A DNA stretch of 64,000 bases from Haloarcula sp. DT43 (GCF_037078405.1 NZ_JAYMGZ010000001.1:186001-250000), one strand, 5' to 3'; shown: positions 40,078-48,503, numbered from the stretch's first letter. Program-made: numbers and translations. Notes: generated by a model not told the origin, from the sequence alone.

Positions 40078-41160
40078 ATGGGCCGGACCGTTGGGACGCT
40101 GGTAGCCGTACTCGCCGTGACAGCACTGCTCGTACCGACCGCGACCGGGGTCGGTTTCGGCGGTCTCGAACAGCAGTCGGTCGACCCGGACGTGGTCGTG
40201 ATGACTGCGGACGTGGCCCCCGATGGGACTGCCGATTGGACGGTCGCCTACCGGATTCGGCTGGACGACGACAACGCCACGCAGGCGTTCGAGGACCTGC
40301 GGGCGGACGTTCGGGCCGACTCCTCGGCGTACACGGACCGGTTCAGGGACCGGATGCAACGCACCGCCGGGGCCGCCGAAAACACGACCGGCCGCGGGAT
40401 GGCCATCGAGAACGTCACCGTGAGCGCGCGCGAAGAGACGTTCGGCCAGACCTACGGCGTCGTCACCTACCGGTTCCGGTGGACGAACTTCGCCGCCGTC
40501 TCCGGCGACCGCATCGAAATCGGCGACGCGCTCTCGGGGCTGTTTCTGGACGCCGAGACCTCGCTGACCGTGCGCTGGCCGGCGGACTACCGGGCCGACT
40601 CCGTCGCCCCCGCGGCCGACGAACGGGGCAACGGCTCGGTCACCTGGCGGGGGCAACAGGAGTTCGGAGCCAGCGAGCCGCGGGTGGTCGTCAGTCCGGG
40701 CGACGCTGGCGGTGACAGCGGGGCGAACGGGCTCCTCGTCGGTGGCGTTCTCGCGCTCGTCGGTATCGCTGTCGCGGCGTACGCGCTCAAGCGGTACGGC
40801 GCGTTCGGTGGCGGTGAGCAAGCCGAGCCGCCGGCGTCGATGGTCGACTCGGACGATTCCGAAGCGGAGACCGCGGCTGGCACCGACGCCGATGCCGGCG
40901 AACCGCCGGCGGAACTGCTAAGCAACGAGGAGCAGGTCCTGCAACTGCTCGAATCGAACGGCGGGCGGCTCAAACAGCAGCAGGTGGCTGGGGAACTCGA
41001 CTGGACCGACGCCAAGACGAGTCAGGTCATCGGTGGCCTGCGCGACGAGGACAAGGTCGAGACGTTCCGCATCGGCCGGGAGAACGTCGTGACGCTCCCC
41101 GATACCGACGTGACCGGTGCGAGCGGTGACGGGGGCGACGGCTCCGACGAGACACAGTAA
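40078..41160 (+). CDS. Membrane-anchored winged-helix protein with exported sensor domain
   Basis: A 360-residue protein. A signal/anchor (TVGTLVAVLAVTALLVPTATG, 4-24) exports a DUF4897/DUF7345-like beta-rich domain (ADVAPDGTADWTVAYRIRLDDDNATQAF..., FRWTNFAAVSGDRIEIGDALSGLFL, TVRWPADYRADSV). A transmembrane segment near 215-240 (GLLVGGVLALVGIAVAAYAL) leads to a cytoplasmic winged helix-turn-helix (LSNEEQVLQLLESNGGRLKQQQVAGELDWTDAKTSQVIGGLRDEDKVETFRIGRENVVTLP). It looks like a one-protein sensor-regulator. A TATAAACGATATA-like segment lies about 40 bases upstream. Followed by a secreted-protein gene (137 bp). Confidence 0.85.
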   Translation: MGRTVGTLVAVLAVTALLVPTATGVGFGGLEQQSVDPDVVVMTADVAPDGTADWTVAYRIRLDDDNATQAFEDLRADVRADSSAYTDRFRDRMQRTAGAAENTTGRGMAIENVTVSAREETFGQTYGVVTYRFRWTNFAAVSGDRIEIGDALSGLFLDAETSLTVRWPADYRADSVAPAADERGNGSVTWRGQQEFGASEPRVVVSPGDAGGDSGANGLLVGGVLALVGIAVAAYALKRYGAFGGGEQAEPPASMVDSDDSEAETAAGTDADAGEPPAELLSNEEQVLQLLESNGGRLKQQQVAGELDWTDAKTSQVIGGLRDEDKVETFRIGRENVVTLPDTDVTGASGDGGDGSDETQ

Positions 41161-41260
41161 TAAAGCTACCGACAGTTTAGCGGGGCCTACGGTTCAGAAC
41201 CGTCGCTGTAGTGCGGTTTTAATCCGGCTTAATCGGCGCTAACCCGGACCCATCGACTCC

Positions 41261-41270
41261 TATTTATAGG
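41261..41270 (+). promoter_or_regulatory. TATA box for the 41298 gene
   Basis: TATTTATAGG lies about 28-37 bases upstream of the ATG at 41298, a very good haloarchaeal promoter. Confidence 0.75.
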
Positions 41271-41297
41271 GTATTCGGGGGCCAAGTACGGAGCGTA

Positions 41298-42083
41298 ATG
41301 AGACGAGCGACTCCGGTCGTGCTGGCAGTGGTGCTCGTGGTGGGCACCCTCGCCGCGGTGCCCGCCGCGACGATGGCACAGGAGACCGACACGGTGACCG
41401 AACAGGCCGACGCGAACGCGACGCCCCCCGGCGCACAACTGGCGGGCGTCGTCAGCGTCCAGGGGGCCGAAATAGACGGTGAAGTACAGTCCCGCACGTT
41501 CGGCATCCGCGTTGCACAGGCAAACACCGACGACGCGAAGGCCGCCGTCGTCGCCGACCAGCTGAACGACTCCGAGGCCCGCCTCGCGGAACTCCAACAG
41601 CGCAAACGGGCGCTCGAACGGGCCCGCGAGAACGGGTCGATGAGCGAGGGCGAGTACCGAGCGAAGGCCGCACAGCTCCACGCTGAGACGAAGACCGTCC
41701 AGCGGCTGACCAACGAAACGAACGAGACCGCCAGCCGGCTCCCCGCCGAAGCCCTGGAGCGGAAGGGCGTCGACGCGTCGGCAATCCAGGCCCTCTCACA
41801 GCGCGCGAACGAACTGAGCGGCCCCGAAGTGGCCGCCATCGCACGGGGCATCGCCGGCCCGGGCGTCGGCCAGCAGGCTCGGCCTGACAGCGCACGCGAC
41901 CGTGGCGGCGACGTAGCGACTCGAACCGAGGCGGACGACCGACCCACCGACCGCGAGCGGACGCCGATGAGCGACCGGCCTGCCGGCAGTGACGCAATCA
42001 ACGAGACGGCGACCGACGGCGCGGAACCCGAAGCCCCGACCGGGAGCAACGGAGCCGACGCCGGCGGCCAACGGAGCGGCTGA
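41298..42083 (+). CDS. Secreted coiled-coil haloarchaeal protein
   Basis: A 261-residue protein with a Sec signal peptide (VVLAVVLVVGTLAAVPAATMAQ, cleavage near residue 26), an exported domain starting LAGVVSVQGAEIDGEVQSRTFGIRVAQ, a coiled-coil helix (RLAELQQRKRALERARENGSMSEGEYRAKAAQLHAETK) and a long Arg/Asp/Pro disordered C-terminus. It resembles the DUF7096-like proteins I remember as partners of the membrane wHTH gene just upstream. No function is known, but the gene pair suggests that the secreted protein is a ligand or modulator of the sensor. Confidence 0.72.
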   Translation: MRRATPVVLAVVLVVGTLAAVPAATMAQETDTVTEQADANATPPGAQLAGVVSVQGAEIDGEVQSRTFGIRVAQANTDDAKAAVVADQLNDSEARLAELQQRKRALERARENGSMSEGEYRAKAAQLHAETKTVQRLTNETNETASRLPAEALERKGVDASAIQALSQRANELSGPEVAAIARGIAGPGVGQQARPDSARDRGGDVATRTEADDRPTDRERTPMSDRPAGSDAINETATDGAEPEAPTGSNGADAGGQRSG

Positions 42084-42200
42084 GAAGGACGCTTGCAGCC
42101 GGGTACACCGGGCTGTGCCCTGCTCCCCGTCACCGCGGCAGAACCGCGACCCCCGGAACGTGTGTCTGGGGACCTCACACACGCCACTGCCAACACGGAA

Positions 42201-42210
42201 ACTATTAGTA
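42201..42210 (+). promoter_or_regulatory. TATA-like box of the arg leader
   Basis: ACTATTAGTA stands 25-34 bases before the ATG of the arginine-rich short ORF at 42235. Confidence 0.4.
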
Positions 42211-42234
42211 CTCGACTCACACAGCAGAAAGTAC

Positions 42235-42330
42235 ATGACGCGGCCCCCTCGTACCACGACGCTCGCTTCGGACAGCGAGGGGTCCGTCCGTTTCTCCCCA
42301 CGCCGGCGACGACGACCGGGCCGTTTCTAG
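42235..42330 (+). CDS. Candidate arginine leader peptide, 31 residues
   Basis: This short frame begins MTRPPRTTTLASDSEG and ends SPRRRRRPGRF. Nine of 31 residues are Arg, including five consecutive codons (CGC CGG CGA CGA CGA; CGA is unusual in this genome). The TAG stop falls in the loop of a GGGCC-GTTTCTA-GGCCC hairpin at 42318-42334. Its position 135 bases upstream of argG and the TATA box just before it suggest a translated attenuator leader responding to charged tRNA-Arg. An alternative is a chance frame in a GC-rich stretch. Confidence 0.4.
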   Translation: MTRPPRTTTLASDSEGSVRFSPRRRRRPGRF

Positions 42331-42464
42331 GCCCACTACTACTCACTCTTCATTCGACAGGTTCGCTTCGTCGCCAGACACCGTCGTCGTCGGTTCGGCG
42401 GACACTCGGTCGCTGCTGACCGGAAACCGACAGGCACACCACGGCACCAATCCAGAACACATCC

Positions 42465-43712
42465 ATGCCAGAAGGAAACGGAACCGTCGCGCTCGCGTTC
42501 TCGGGCGGGCTCGACACGACAGTCTGCGTATCGCTGCTGAAAGAGGAGTACGGCTACGACGAGGTCGTCGGCGTCACCGTCGACGTCGGCCAGCCCGATT
42601 ACGAGTTCGAGGAGGCCGAGGAGACGGCCGAGGCGCTGGGCGTTGAGCAGTTCGTCGTCGACGCCAAGGCGGAGTTCGCCGACCTCTGTATCGAGGCCGT
42701 GAAGGCCAACGCCGACTACCAGGGCTACCCGCTCGGGACCGCCCTCGCGCGCCCGGTCATCGCCAAGGCTATCCTCGAAGTCGCAGAAGAGGAGGGCTGT
42801 TCGGCCGTCGCCCACGGCTGTACCGGCAAGGGCAACGACCAACTGCGCTTCGAGGCCATCTGGCGCGACTCCGACCTCGACGTCATCGCGCCGGTCCGCG
42901 AACTCGGGCTGACCCGCGAGTGGGAAAACGAGTACGCGGCGGAGAAGGGCCTGCCCGTCGAGGGCGGCGACGGCGGCCGCTACTCCATCGACACGAACCT
43001 CTGGAGCCGCTCCATCGAGGGCTCCGAACTCGAGGACCCGAGCACCATCCCCGACGACGACATCTACAAGTGGACCGAGAACCCCTCGGACAAGGACGCT
43101 GAACTCGTCGACATCGAGTTCGAGGAGGGCGAGGCCGTCGCCGTCGACGGCGAGGCCCTCGACACCGTCTCGCTCATCGAACAGCTCAACGAGCAGGCCG
43201 GGGCCCACGGCATCGGCCGCACGGACATGATGGAAGACCGCATGCTCGGGCTGAAGGTCCGCGAGAACTACGAGCACCCCGCGGCCACGGTCCTGCTGAC
43301 GGCCCACGAGGCGCTCGAAGGCCTCGTCCTCACGCAGGAGGAGCGCCAGTTCAAGGCTCAGGTCGACCAGGAGTGGTCCCAGAAGGCCTACCAGGGCCTC
43401 GTCGACGCGCCGCTGACGGGCGCACTCGAAGCGTTCATCGACGACACGAACGAGCGCGTCACCGGCAGCGTCACCGTGAAGCTCGAGGGCGGGCACTGCC
43501 GCCCGGTCTCGCGCGAGTCCGACTACGCGGTCTACAGCGAGTCCGCGGCCTCCTTCGACGAGGAGGACGTCTCCGGCGGCATCACCCAGCAGGACGCCAC
43601 CGGCGTCGCGAAGTACCACGGATTCCAGTCCCGTCTCGCCAACAAGATTCTCGAAGACGTGAAGAAAGGCGCGGCCGTCACCGACGGCAGCGGCGAGGGT
43701 ACGGAGGAGTAA
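42465..43712 (+). CDS. argG: Argininosuccinate synthase
   Basis: A 415-residue argininosuccinate synthase. The N-type ATP pyrophosphatase loop LAFSGGLDTTVCVSLL is at residues 9-24, the citrulline/aspartate site has YPLGTALARPVIAKA and VAHGCTGKGNDQLRFE, and the tetramerisation part follows. It joins citrulline and aspartate using ATP. It forms a transcript with argH (4-base gap) and is probably governed by the leader region upstream. The preceding in-frame start is ATG 42465. Confidence 0.95.
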   Translation: MPEGNGTVALAFSGGLDTTVCVSLLKEEYGYDEVVGVTVDVGQPDYEFEEAEETAEALGVEQFVVDAKAEFADLCIEAVKANADYQGYPLGTALARPVIAKAILEVAEEEGCSAVAHGCTGKGNDQLRFEAIWRDSDLDVIAPVRELGLTREWENEYAAEKGLPVEGGDGGRYSIDTNLWSRSIEGSELEDPSTIPDDDIYKWTENPSDKDAELVDIEFEEGEAVAVDGEALDTVSLIEQLNEQAGAHGIGRTDMMEDRMLGLKVRENYEHPAATVLLTAHEALEGLVLTQEERQFKAQVDQEWSQKAYQGLVDAPLTGALEAFIDDTNERVTGSVTVKLEGGHCRPVSRESDYAVYSESAASFDEEDVSGGITQQDATGVAKYHGFQSRLANKILEDVKKGAAVTDGSGEGTEE

Positions 43713-43716
43713 ACGG

Positions 43717-45246
43717 ATGAGCGACGGCGGGGACCGCGACGCGGACGAGGCCAACGGCGGCGAGGCCGCGGCTGACGCGAATGCCGACGGCGACGAGACC
43801 GTCGTCCGCCGCGAGCGCTTCGCTGGCGGCCCCGCCCGCTCGTTCCTCTCCTCGCTCGCCGACGACGAGCGCATCTTCGCGGCCGACCTGGCCGTCGACC
43901 GCGCCCACGTCGTGATGCTCGCGGAGCGGGAGATAATCGACCGCGAGACGGCCGGCGAGATTCTCGCCGCGCTCGACGGCGTCGAGGCGTCCGGCCACGG
44001 CGCGCTCCCCGACGGCGAGGACGTCCACGAGGCCATCGAGAGCGCGGTCATCGACCGCGTCGGGCAGTCGGGCGGGAAGATGCACACCGCCCGCTCGCGC
44101 AACGACGAGGTGGCGGCCTGCATCCGGTACCGCCTGCGCGAGGACGTGCTCGATCTGGTCGAGACCGTCATCGGGGCCCGCGAGCAGTTGCTCGACGTGG
44201 CCCGCACCGAGCGCGAGACGGTGATGCCAGGCTACACGCACCTCCAGCCCGCACAGCCGACGACGGTCGCACACTGGGTCCTGTCCTACGAGCAGGCGCT
44301 CCAGCGCGACACCGCGCGGCTGCTCGATGCCTACGGGCGAATCAATCAGAACCCGCTCGGCTCGGCCGCCTTCGCCGGGACGCCGTTCGACGTGGACCGC
44401 GAGCGAACCGCGGAACTGCTCGGGTTCGAGTCGGTCGCGGAGAACTCGATGGACGCCTCGGCGACCCGTGACTTCCTCGTCGAGACGACGAGCGCCGTCG
44501 CGACGCTGGCGACGACGCTGTCGGGGCTGGCCGAGGACGTGGTCGTGATGGCGAGCAAGGGCCACGTCGACCTCCACGACGACTACGCGTCCACGTCGTC
44601 GATCATGCCCCAGAAGAAGAACCCCGACACGCTGGAACTGGTCCGCGGTCGCACAGGCGACGCCGTCGCCGGGCTGAACGGCCTGCTGACCAACCTCAAG
44701 GGCCAGCCCCGCGCCTACAACCGCGACCTCCAGCGCGCCGGCCGCCACGCCTGGGACGCCATCGACAGCGTCACCGAGAGCGTGGAAGTAGCCGCCGGCG
44801 CGGTCGCGACGGCCGACTGGCCTGCCGAGACACTTGAAGCCGCGGCCACCGACGGGTTCGCGACTGCGACTGGCGTGGCCGACCTGCTGGCGATGGCCGG
44901 CGTCCCCTTCAGGACGGCCCACGAGGTCGTCGCCGAGGCGGCCGCGGGCCTGGGTCCCGACGAGGACGCGCCCGACTACGCGGCGCTGTCGGCCGTCGCC
45001 GAGGACGTGCTGGGCAAACCCCTGTCGGCGTACGTCGACCGGGAGGCGCTGGAGGCCGCGCTCGACCCCACGGAAAGTGTCGCCATGCGGGACTCTCGCG
45101 GCGGACCGGCCCCCGAAGCCGTCGCCGAGCAGGTGGCGACGGCAGCGGACGCGCTCGCGGTGGACAGCGACGCGCTGGCCGACCGCCGGCATGCGGTTTC
45201 ACGGGCGGCCGACCGCCGCCGGACGGAGGTGGACCGATATGTCTGA
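43717..45246 (+). CDS. argH: Argininosuccinate lyase
   Basis: A 509-residue member of the fumarase/aspartase superfamily. It carries IDRVGQSGGKMHTARSRNDEVAACIRYRLRE, MPGYTHLQPAQPTTVAHWVLSYEQ and the mobile signature TSSIMPQKKNPDTLELVRGR. It splits argininosuccinate to arginine and fumarate. A purine-rich Shine-Dalgarno-like GGAGG near 43702-43706 lies before the ATG. The N-terminal 25 residues are an acidic extension (MSDGGDRDADEANGGEAAAD). Confidence 0.94.
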   Translation: MSDGGDRDADEANGGEAAADANADGDETVVRRERFAGGPARSFLSSLADDERIFAADLAVDRAHVVMLAEREIIDRETAGEILAALDGVEASGHGALPDGEDVHEAIESAVIDRVGQSGGKMHTARSRNDEVAACIRYRLREDVLDLVETVIGAREQLLDVARTERETVMPGYTHLQPAQPTTVAHWVLSYEQALQRDTARLLDAYGRINQNPLGSAAFAGTPFDVDRERTAELLGFESVAENSMDASATRDFLVETTSAVATLATTLSGLAEDVVVMASKGHVDLHDDYASTSSIMPQKKNPDTLELVRGRTGDAVAGLNGLLTNLKGQPRAYNRDLQRAGRHAWDAIDSVTESVEVAAGAVATADWPAETLEAAATDGFATATGVADLLAMAGVPFRTAHEVVAEAAAGLGPDEDAPDYAALSAVAEDVLGKPLSAYVDREALEAALDPTESVAMRDSRGGPAPEAVAEQVATAADALAVDSDALADRRHAVSRAADRRRTEVDRYV

Positions 45247-45270
45247 GCGACCACCGTCCCCTCGCGGGAC

Positions 45271-45368
45271 AATTATGCCATAATTCTGATATACAATTCA
45301 GTAACGTCGCGGATTCGGGAGCTTTACACCGTTAGGGCGTAGTCTGTGTAGTAAATTTATTCTGATAT
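45271..45368 (+). promoter_or_regulatory. AT-rich regulatory region of the lysW-argF transcript
   Basis: It contains the perfect palindrome AATTATG-C-CATAATT (45271-45285) and a 10-base direct repeat ATTCTGATAT at 45283-45292 and 45359-45368. The TATA-like CTTTAAGT at 45378-45385 follows, 27-34 bases before lysW. Such AT-rich palindromes in a GC-rich genome are typical sites of Lrp/AsnC-type regulators; which protein binds is unknown. Confidence 0.55.
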
Positions 45369-45377
45369 GTTCGAAGG

Positions 45378-45385
45378 CTTTAAGT
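45378..45385 (+). promoter_or_regulatory. TATA-like box for lysW
   Basis: CTTTAAGT is 27-34 bases before the lysW ATG. Confidence 0.6.
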
Positions 45386-45411
45386 GGGTCGCTATCACAG
45401 GATGAACCACA

Positions 45412-45576
45412 ATGGCAGAATGCATCGAGTGCGGGGCCGACGTGACCCTGCACGACGACCTCGAAGTCGGAGAGATTGTCGACTGTGCGACCTGTGGTGC
45501 CGAACTGGAAGTCGTCGGCACGGACCCCGTCGAGCTCGACAGCGCGCCCGAGCTCGAAGAGGACTGGGGTGAGTGA
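45412..45576 (+). CDS. argW: Amino-group carrier protein LysW/ArgW
   Basis: A 54-residue carrier protein. It has a zinc ribbon (ECIECGADV and DCATCGAEL: cysteines 4, 7, 25, 28) and the conserved C-terminal EDWGE, whose terminal glutamate gamma-carboxyl is linked to the amino group of glutamate or alpha-aminoadipate by ArgX/LysX. Intermediates stay bound to it through the ArgC, ArgB, ArgD steps. Gene order (with argG, argH, argF) indicates arginine synthesis rather than lysine, since haloarchaea make lysine by the diaminopimelate route. It is too short to be detected easily, but it is unmistakable. Confidence 0.93.
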   Translation: MAECIECGADVTLHDDLEVGEIVDCATCGAELEVVGTDPVELDSAPELEEDWGE

Positions 45577-45660
45577 GGTGTTCGCGGTGGCGCGGCGCAC
45601 TGCGCCGTATCCGACCGTGGCGCCTGTGGCCGCGAGCCGCGAACTGACGGAGGCCGAACC

Positions 45661-46590
45661 ATGAAAGTCGGACTCCTCTACTCGCGCATCCGCCGGGACG
45701 AGAAGCTCCTGCTGTCGGAACTGCGCGAGCGCGACCACGAGATAGAGAAGATAGACGTCCGCAAACAGCAGTTCAACATCAGCGAGGCCCCCGAGGCCTT
45801 CGCGGACCTCGACATCGTCGTCGACCGCTGTCTGGCGACCAGCCGCAGCGTGTACGCGACGAAGTTCGCACAGGCCTACGGCGTCCCCGTGGTCAACGGG
45901 CCCGAGGTCGCCAACACCTGTGCGGACAAGGTCAACAACAGCCTCGCGCTAGAGGCTGCGGGCGTGCCGACGCCCAACACCGACGTGGCGTTCACCAAGG
46001 ACGCCGCGCTGGAGTCCATCGAGAAGTTCGGCTACCCCTGCGTCCTCAAGCCCGTCGTGGGCTCGTGGGGCCGCCTGATGGCGAAGATAGACTCCCGCTC
46101 GGCCGCCGAGGCCATCCTGGAACACAAGGAGACGCTCGGCCACTACGAGCACAAAATCTTCTACGTCCAGGAGTTCGTCGACAAGCCCGGCCGCGACATG
46201 CGCGTGCTGGCCGTCGACGGCGAGCCAATCGCGGCGATGGTCCGCTCCTCGGACCACTGGCTCACCAACGCCGCCAAAGGAGCCGAAACCGCCGAGTTCG
46301 AACTGGACGGCCGCGCGCTGGAACTGGTCGAGAAGGCCTCCGACGCCGTCGGCGGCGGGCTGCTCGGCATCGACCTGATGGAGGTCGGGGTGTCGCAAGG
46401 CGACACCCAGGACGCGAGCGACGACGAGTCGCGAGCGCGTGAGTTCGAGGACTACACGGTCCACGAGGTCAACCACACCGTCGAGTTCAAGGCGCTGAAC
46501 GAGGTCACCGACGTGGACGTGCCCGCGGAGGTCGTCGACTGGCTCGAAACCAAGGCGGCGACCGAGAGTGACGCCGAGGTGACGGCATGA
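45661..46590 (+). CDS. argX: Glutamate--LysW ligase ArgX (LysX family)
   Basis: A 309-residue RimK-type ATP-grasp ligase. MKVGLLYSRIRRDEKLLLSELRERDHEIEKIDVRKQ at the N-terminus, then VNGPEVANTCADKVNNSLALEAAGVPTPNTDVAF, CVLKPVVGSWGRLMAKIDS, ILEHKETLGHYEHKIFYVQEFVDKPGRDMRVLAVDGEPIAAMVR, and VEFKALNEVTDV at the end. It attaches the substrate amino group to the C-terminal Glu of LysW using ATP. In this cluster the substrate is presumably glutamate. The last four bases overlap the argC ATG (ATGA). Confidence 0.88.
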   Translation: MKVGLLYSRIRRDEKLLLSELRERDHEIEKIDVRKQQFNISEAPEAFADLDIVVDRCLATSRSVYATKFAQAYGVPVVNGPEVANTCADKVNNSLALEAAGVPTPNTDVAFTKDAALESIEKFGYPCVLKPVVGSWGRLMAKIDSRSAAEAILEHKETLGHYEHKIFYVQEFVDKPGRDMRVLAVDGEPIAAMVRSSDHWLTNAAKGAETAEFELDGRALELVEKASDAVGGGLLGIDLMEVGVSQGDTQDASDDESRAREFEDYTVHEVNHTVEFKALNEVTDVDVPAEVVDWLETKAATESDAEVTA

Positions 46591-47624
46591 CGTACACGGC
46601 GAGCGTCGTCGGCGGTTCGGGCTTCACCGGCGGGGAACTGCTCCGCCTGCTCGACGGCCACCCCGAGTTCGAACTGGCCCAGGCGACAAGCCGCTCGAAG
46701 GAGAACAAGACCGTCGGCCACTCGCACCCGAACCTCCGGCACTCGGACCTGCGTTTCTCCTCGCCGGAGGACCTGGAATCGGTCGACGTACTGTTCGCCG
46801 CGACGCCCCACGGCGTCTCGATGGAGCAGATAGACGCGTTTCAGGAGGCCGCCGGCACGGTCGTCGACCTCTCGGCGGACTTCCGACTCGATTCCGAGGC
46901 CCAGTACGACGAGTGGTACGACGGGCACACGCGCCCGGACCTGCTCGAAGAGAGCGAGTACGCGCTGCCGGAACTCAACCGCGGCAATCTCGAAGGCGCG
47001 GACCTCATCGCTTCGGGCGGCTGTAACGCCACAGCGACGATTCTGGGCCTGCTCCCGCTGTTCGAGGCCGACATCCTCTCCGGCGACGAGCAGGTCGTCG
47101 TCGACGTGAAGGTCGGCTCCAGCGAGGGCGGGGCCGGCGGCGGCGAGGCCTCCAGCCACCCCGAGCGCTCGGGCGTCGTCCGCCCGTACGCGCCCACGGG
47201 TCACCGCCACGAGGCCGAGATTCAGCAGTTCCTCGGTATCGACGTGTCCTTCACCGTCCACGCGGTGGACATGATCCGCGGCGCGAGCGCGACCTGCCAC
47301 GTCTTCCCCGAGGGCCCGGTTTCGAAGGGCGACCTCTGGGGAGCCTACCGCGGGCAGTACGAGGACGAACCGTTCGTCGAACTCGTCGCCGGCGGTGGCG
47401 GCGTCTACCGCTACCCCGAGCCCAAGTCGGTCGCGGGCACGAACCGCGCCGAGGTCGGCTTCGAACTCGACCCCGGAAACAAGCGACTGGTCGTGTTCTC
47501 GGCCATCGACAACATGATGAAGGGGTCGGCGGGACAGGCCGTTCACGCCGCGAACGTCGCCCTCGGCATCGAGGAGACGGCGGGCCTGGAGTTCCAGGGA
47601 CTCCACCCCGTCGGCGCACCGTAA
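46587..47624 (+). CDS. argC: LysW-glutamyl-phosphate reductase (ArgC/LysY)
   Basis: A 345-residue ArgC/LysY-type dehydrogenase. The NADP loop VVGGSGFTGGELLRLLDGHPEFELA starts it; the catalytic Cys is in LIASGGCNATATIL and the His in PTGHRHEAEIQQFLG. It reduces the LysW-bound glutamyl phosphate to semialdehyde. The GGGAGAGGGEASSHPER loop is the small insertion common in LysW-specific enzymes. Overlap by 4 bases with argX and spacing of 18 bases to argB. Confidence 0.9.
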   Translation: MTYTASVVGGSGFTGGELLRLLDGHPEFELAQATSRSKENKTVGHSHPNLRHSDLRFSSPEDLESVDVLFAATPHGVSMEQIDAFQEAAGTVVDLSADFRLDSEAQYDEWYDGHTRPDLLEESEYALPELNRGNLEGADLIASGGCNATATILGLLPLFEADILSGDEQVVVDVKVGSSEGGAGGGEASSHPERSGVVRPYAPTGHRHEAEIQQFLGIDVSFTVHAVDMIRGASATCHVFPEGPVSKGDLWGAYRGQYEDEPFVELVAGGGGVYRYPEPKSVAGTNRAEVGFELDPGNKRLVVFSAIDNMMKGSAGQAVHAANVALGIEETAGLEFQGLHPVGAP

Positions 47625-47629
47625 CCCCT

Positions 47630-47635
47630 GGAGGT
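47630..47635 (+). promoter_or_regulatory. Shine-Dalgarno site of argB
   Basis: GGAGGT lies seven bases before the argB ATG (47643). It stands out because most starts in this genome are leaderless or overlap the previous stop. Confidence 0.65.
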
Positions 47636-47642
47636 AGTTTTC

Positions 47643-48503
47643 ATGACTGTAGTCATCAAAGTCGGTGGCGCTCGCGCGGTCGACCCCGCGGGGGCCCTTG
47701 CGGACGTGGCATCGTTAGTGGCAGACGGCGAGCGGGTCGTGGTCGTCCACGGCGGCTCGACGAAGGTCGACGAGACGCTCGAACGGCTCGGCGTCGAACC
47801 GGAGTACGTCGAGACGCCGTCGGGCATCGTCGGCCGGTTCACCGACGAGACGACGATGGAGGTGTTCGAGATGGCCTTCGGCCACCTCAACACCCAGCTC
47901 GTCGCCGGCCTCCAGAGCGAGGGCGTCGACGCGGTCGGGCTGAACGGCGTCGACGGCAAACTGCTCTACGGACCGCGCAAGTCCGCAGTGCGGGTCGTCG
48001 AGGACGGCAAGCGCAAGATTCGCCGTGGTGACCACTCGGGCACCATCAAGCGGGTCAACGGCGACCTGCTGGAGACGCTGCTTTCGGATGGCTACACGCC
48101 GGTCGCGGCACCGCCGATGGCCGGCGACGACGACGGCGAGGTAATCCCAGTGAATACGGACGCCGACCGCTCGGCGGCCGCCATCGCCGGCGAACTCGAC
48201 GCGACGCTGGTCCTCCTGACCGACGTCGAGGGCGTCTACGCGGACCCCGAGGACCCGGCGACGCTCATCGAGGCCGTCGAGACGGCCGCCGACTGGGACG
48301 CCCTCGAAGACGCGGCCGAGGGCTTCATGAGCCGGAAGATAATGGCCGTCGAGGAGGCCCTCGACGGCGGCGCGCCCGAGGCGGTCGTGGCCGACGCCAA
48401 CGCCGACGAGCCGATTTGCTCGGCGCTCGACGGCGGCGGCACGCACGTCTACGCCGGCGCACTCGCACAGGACGACCAACAGACGGAGGAAACAGACACA
48501 TGA
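47643..48503 (+). CDS. argB: LysW-glutamate/acetylglutamate kinase (ArgB/LysZ)
   Basis: A 286-residue amino acid kinase-fold protein. It begins VVIKVGGARAVDPAGAL, has VVVHGGSTKVDETLERL, VGLNGVDGKLLYGPR (LysW-type, lacking the acetylglutamate motif), KVNGDLLETLL and PVNTDADRSAAAIAGELDATLVLLTDVEGVY. It phosphorylates the gamma-carboxyl of LysW-bound glutamate. The stop overlaps the argD start (ATGA). Confidence 0.9.
   Translation: MTVVIKVGGARAVDPAGALADVASLVADGERVVVVHGGSTKVDETLERLGVEPEYVETPSGIVGRFTDETTMEVFEMAFGHLNTQLVAGLQSEGVDAVGLNGVDGKLLYGPRKSAVRVVEDGKRKIRRGDHSGTIKRVNGDLLETLLSDGYTPVAAPPMAGDDDGEVIPVNTDADRSAAAIAGELDATLVLLTDVEGVYADPEDPATLIEAVETAADWDALEDAAEGFMSRKIMAVEEALDGGAPEAVVADANADEPICSALDGGGTHVYAGALAQDDQQTEETDT

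Larger units (their letters stand above)
42084..42464. other. Long leader region upstream of argG
   Basis: A 381-base non-coding stretch except for the arginine-rich short ORF at 42235-42330. It contains a TATA-like ACTATTAGTA at 42201-42210, which would place the transcript start about 5 bases before that ORF and about 235 bases before argG. Two alternative pairings are visible: GGGCC/GGCCC around the short-ORF stop, and a 10-bp pairing of the Arg codons with GTCGTCGTCG at 42383-42392. Confidence 0.55.

Noticed and set aside
42093-42419. A 108-codon plus-strand frame in the argG leader
   Set aside because: Overlaps the Arg-rich short ORF in another frame and shows no domain or hydrophobic pattern; low-complexity translation suggests chance.
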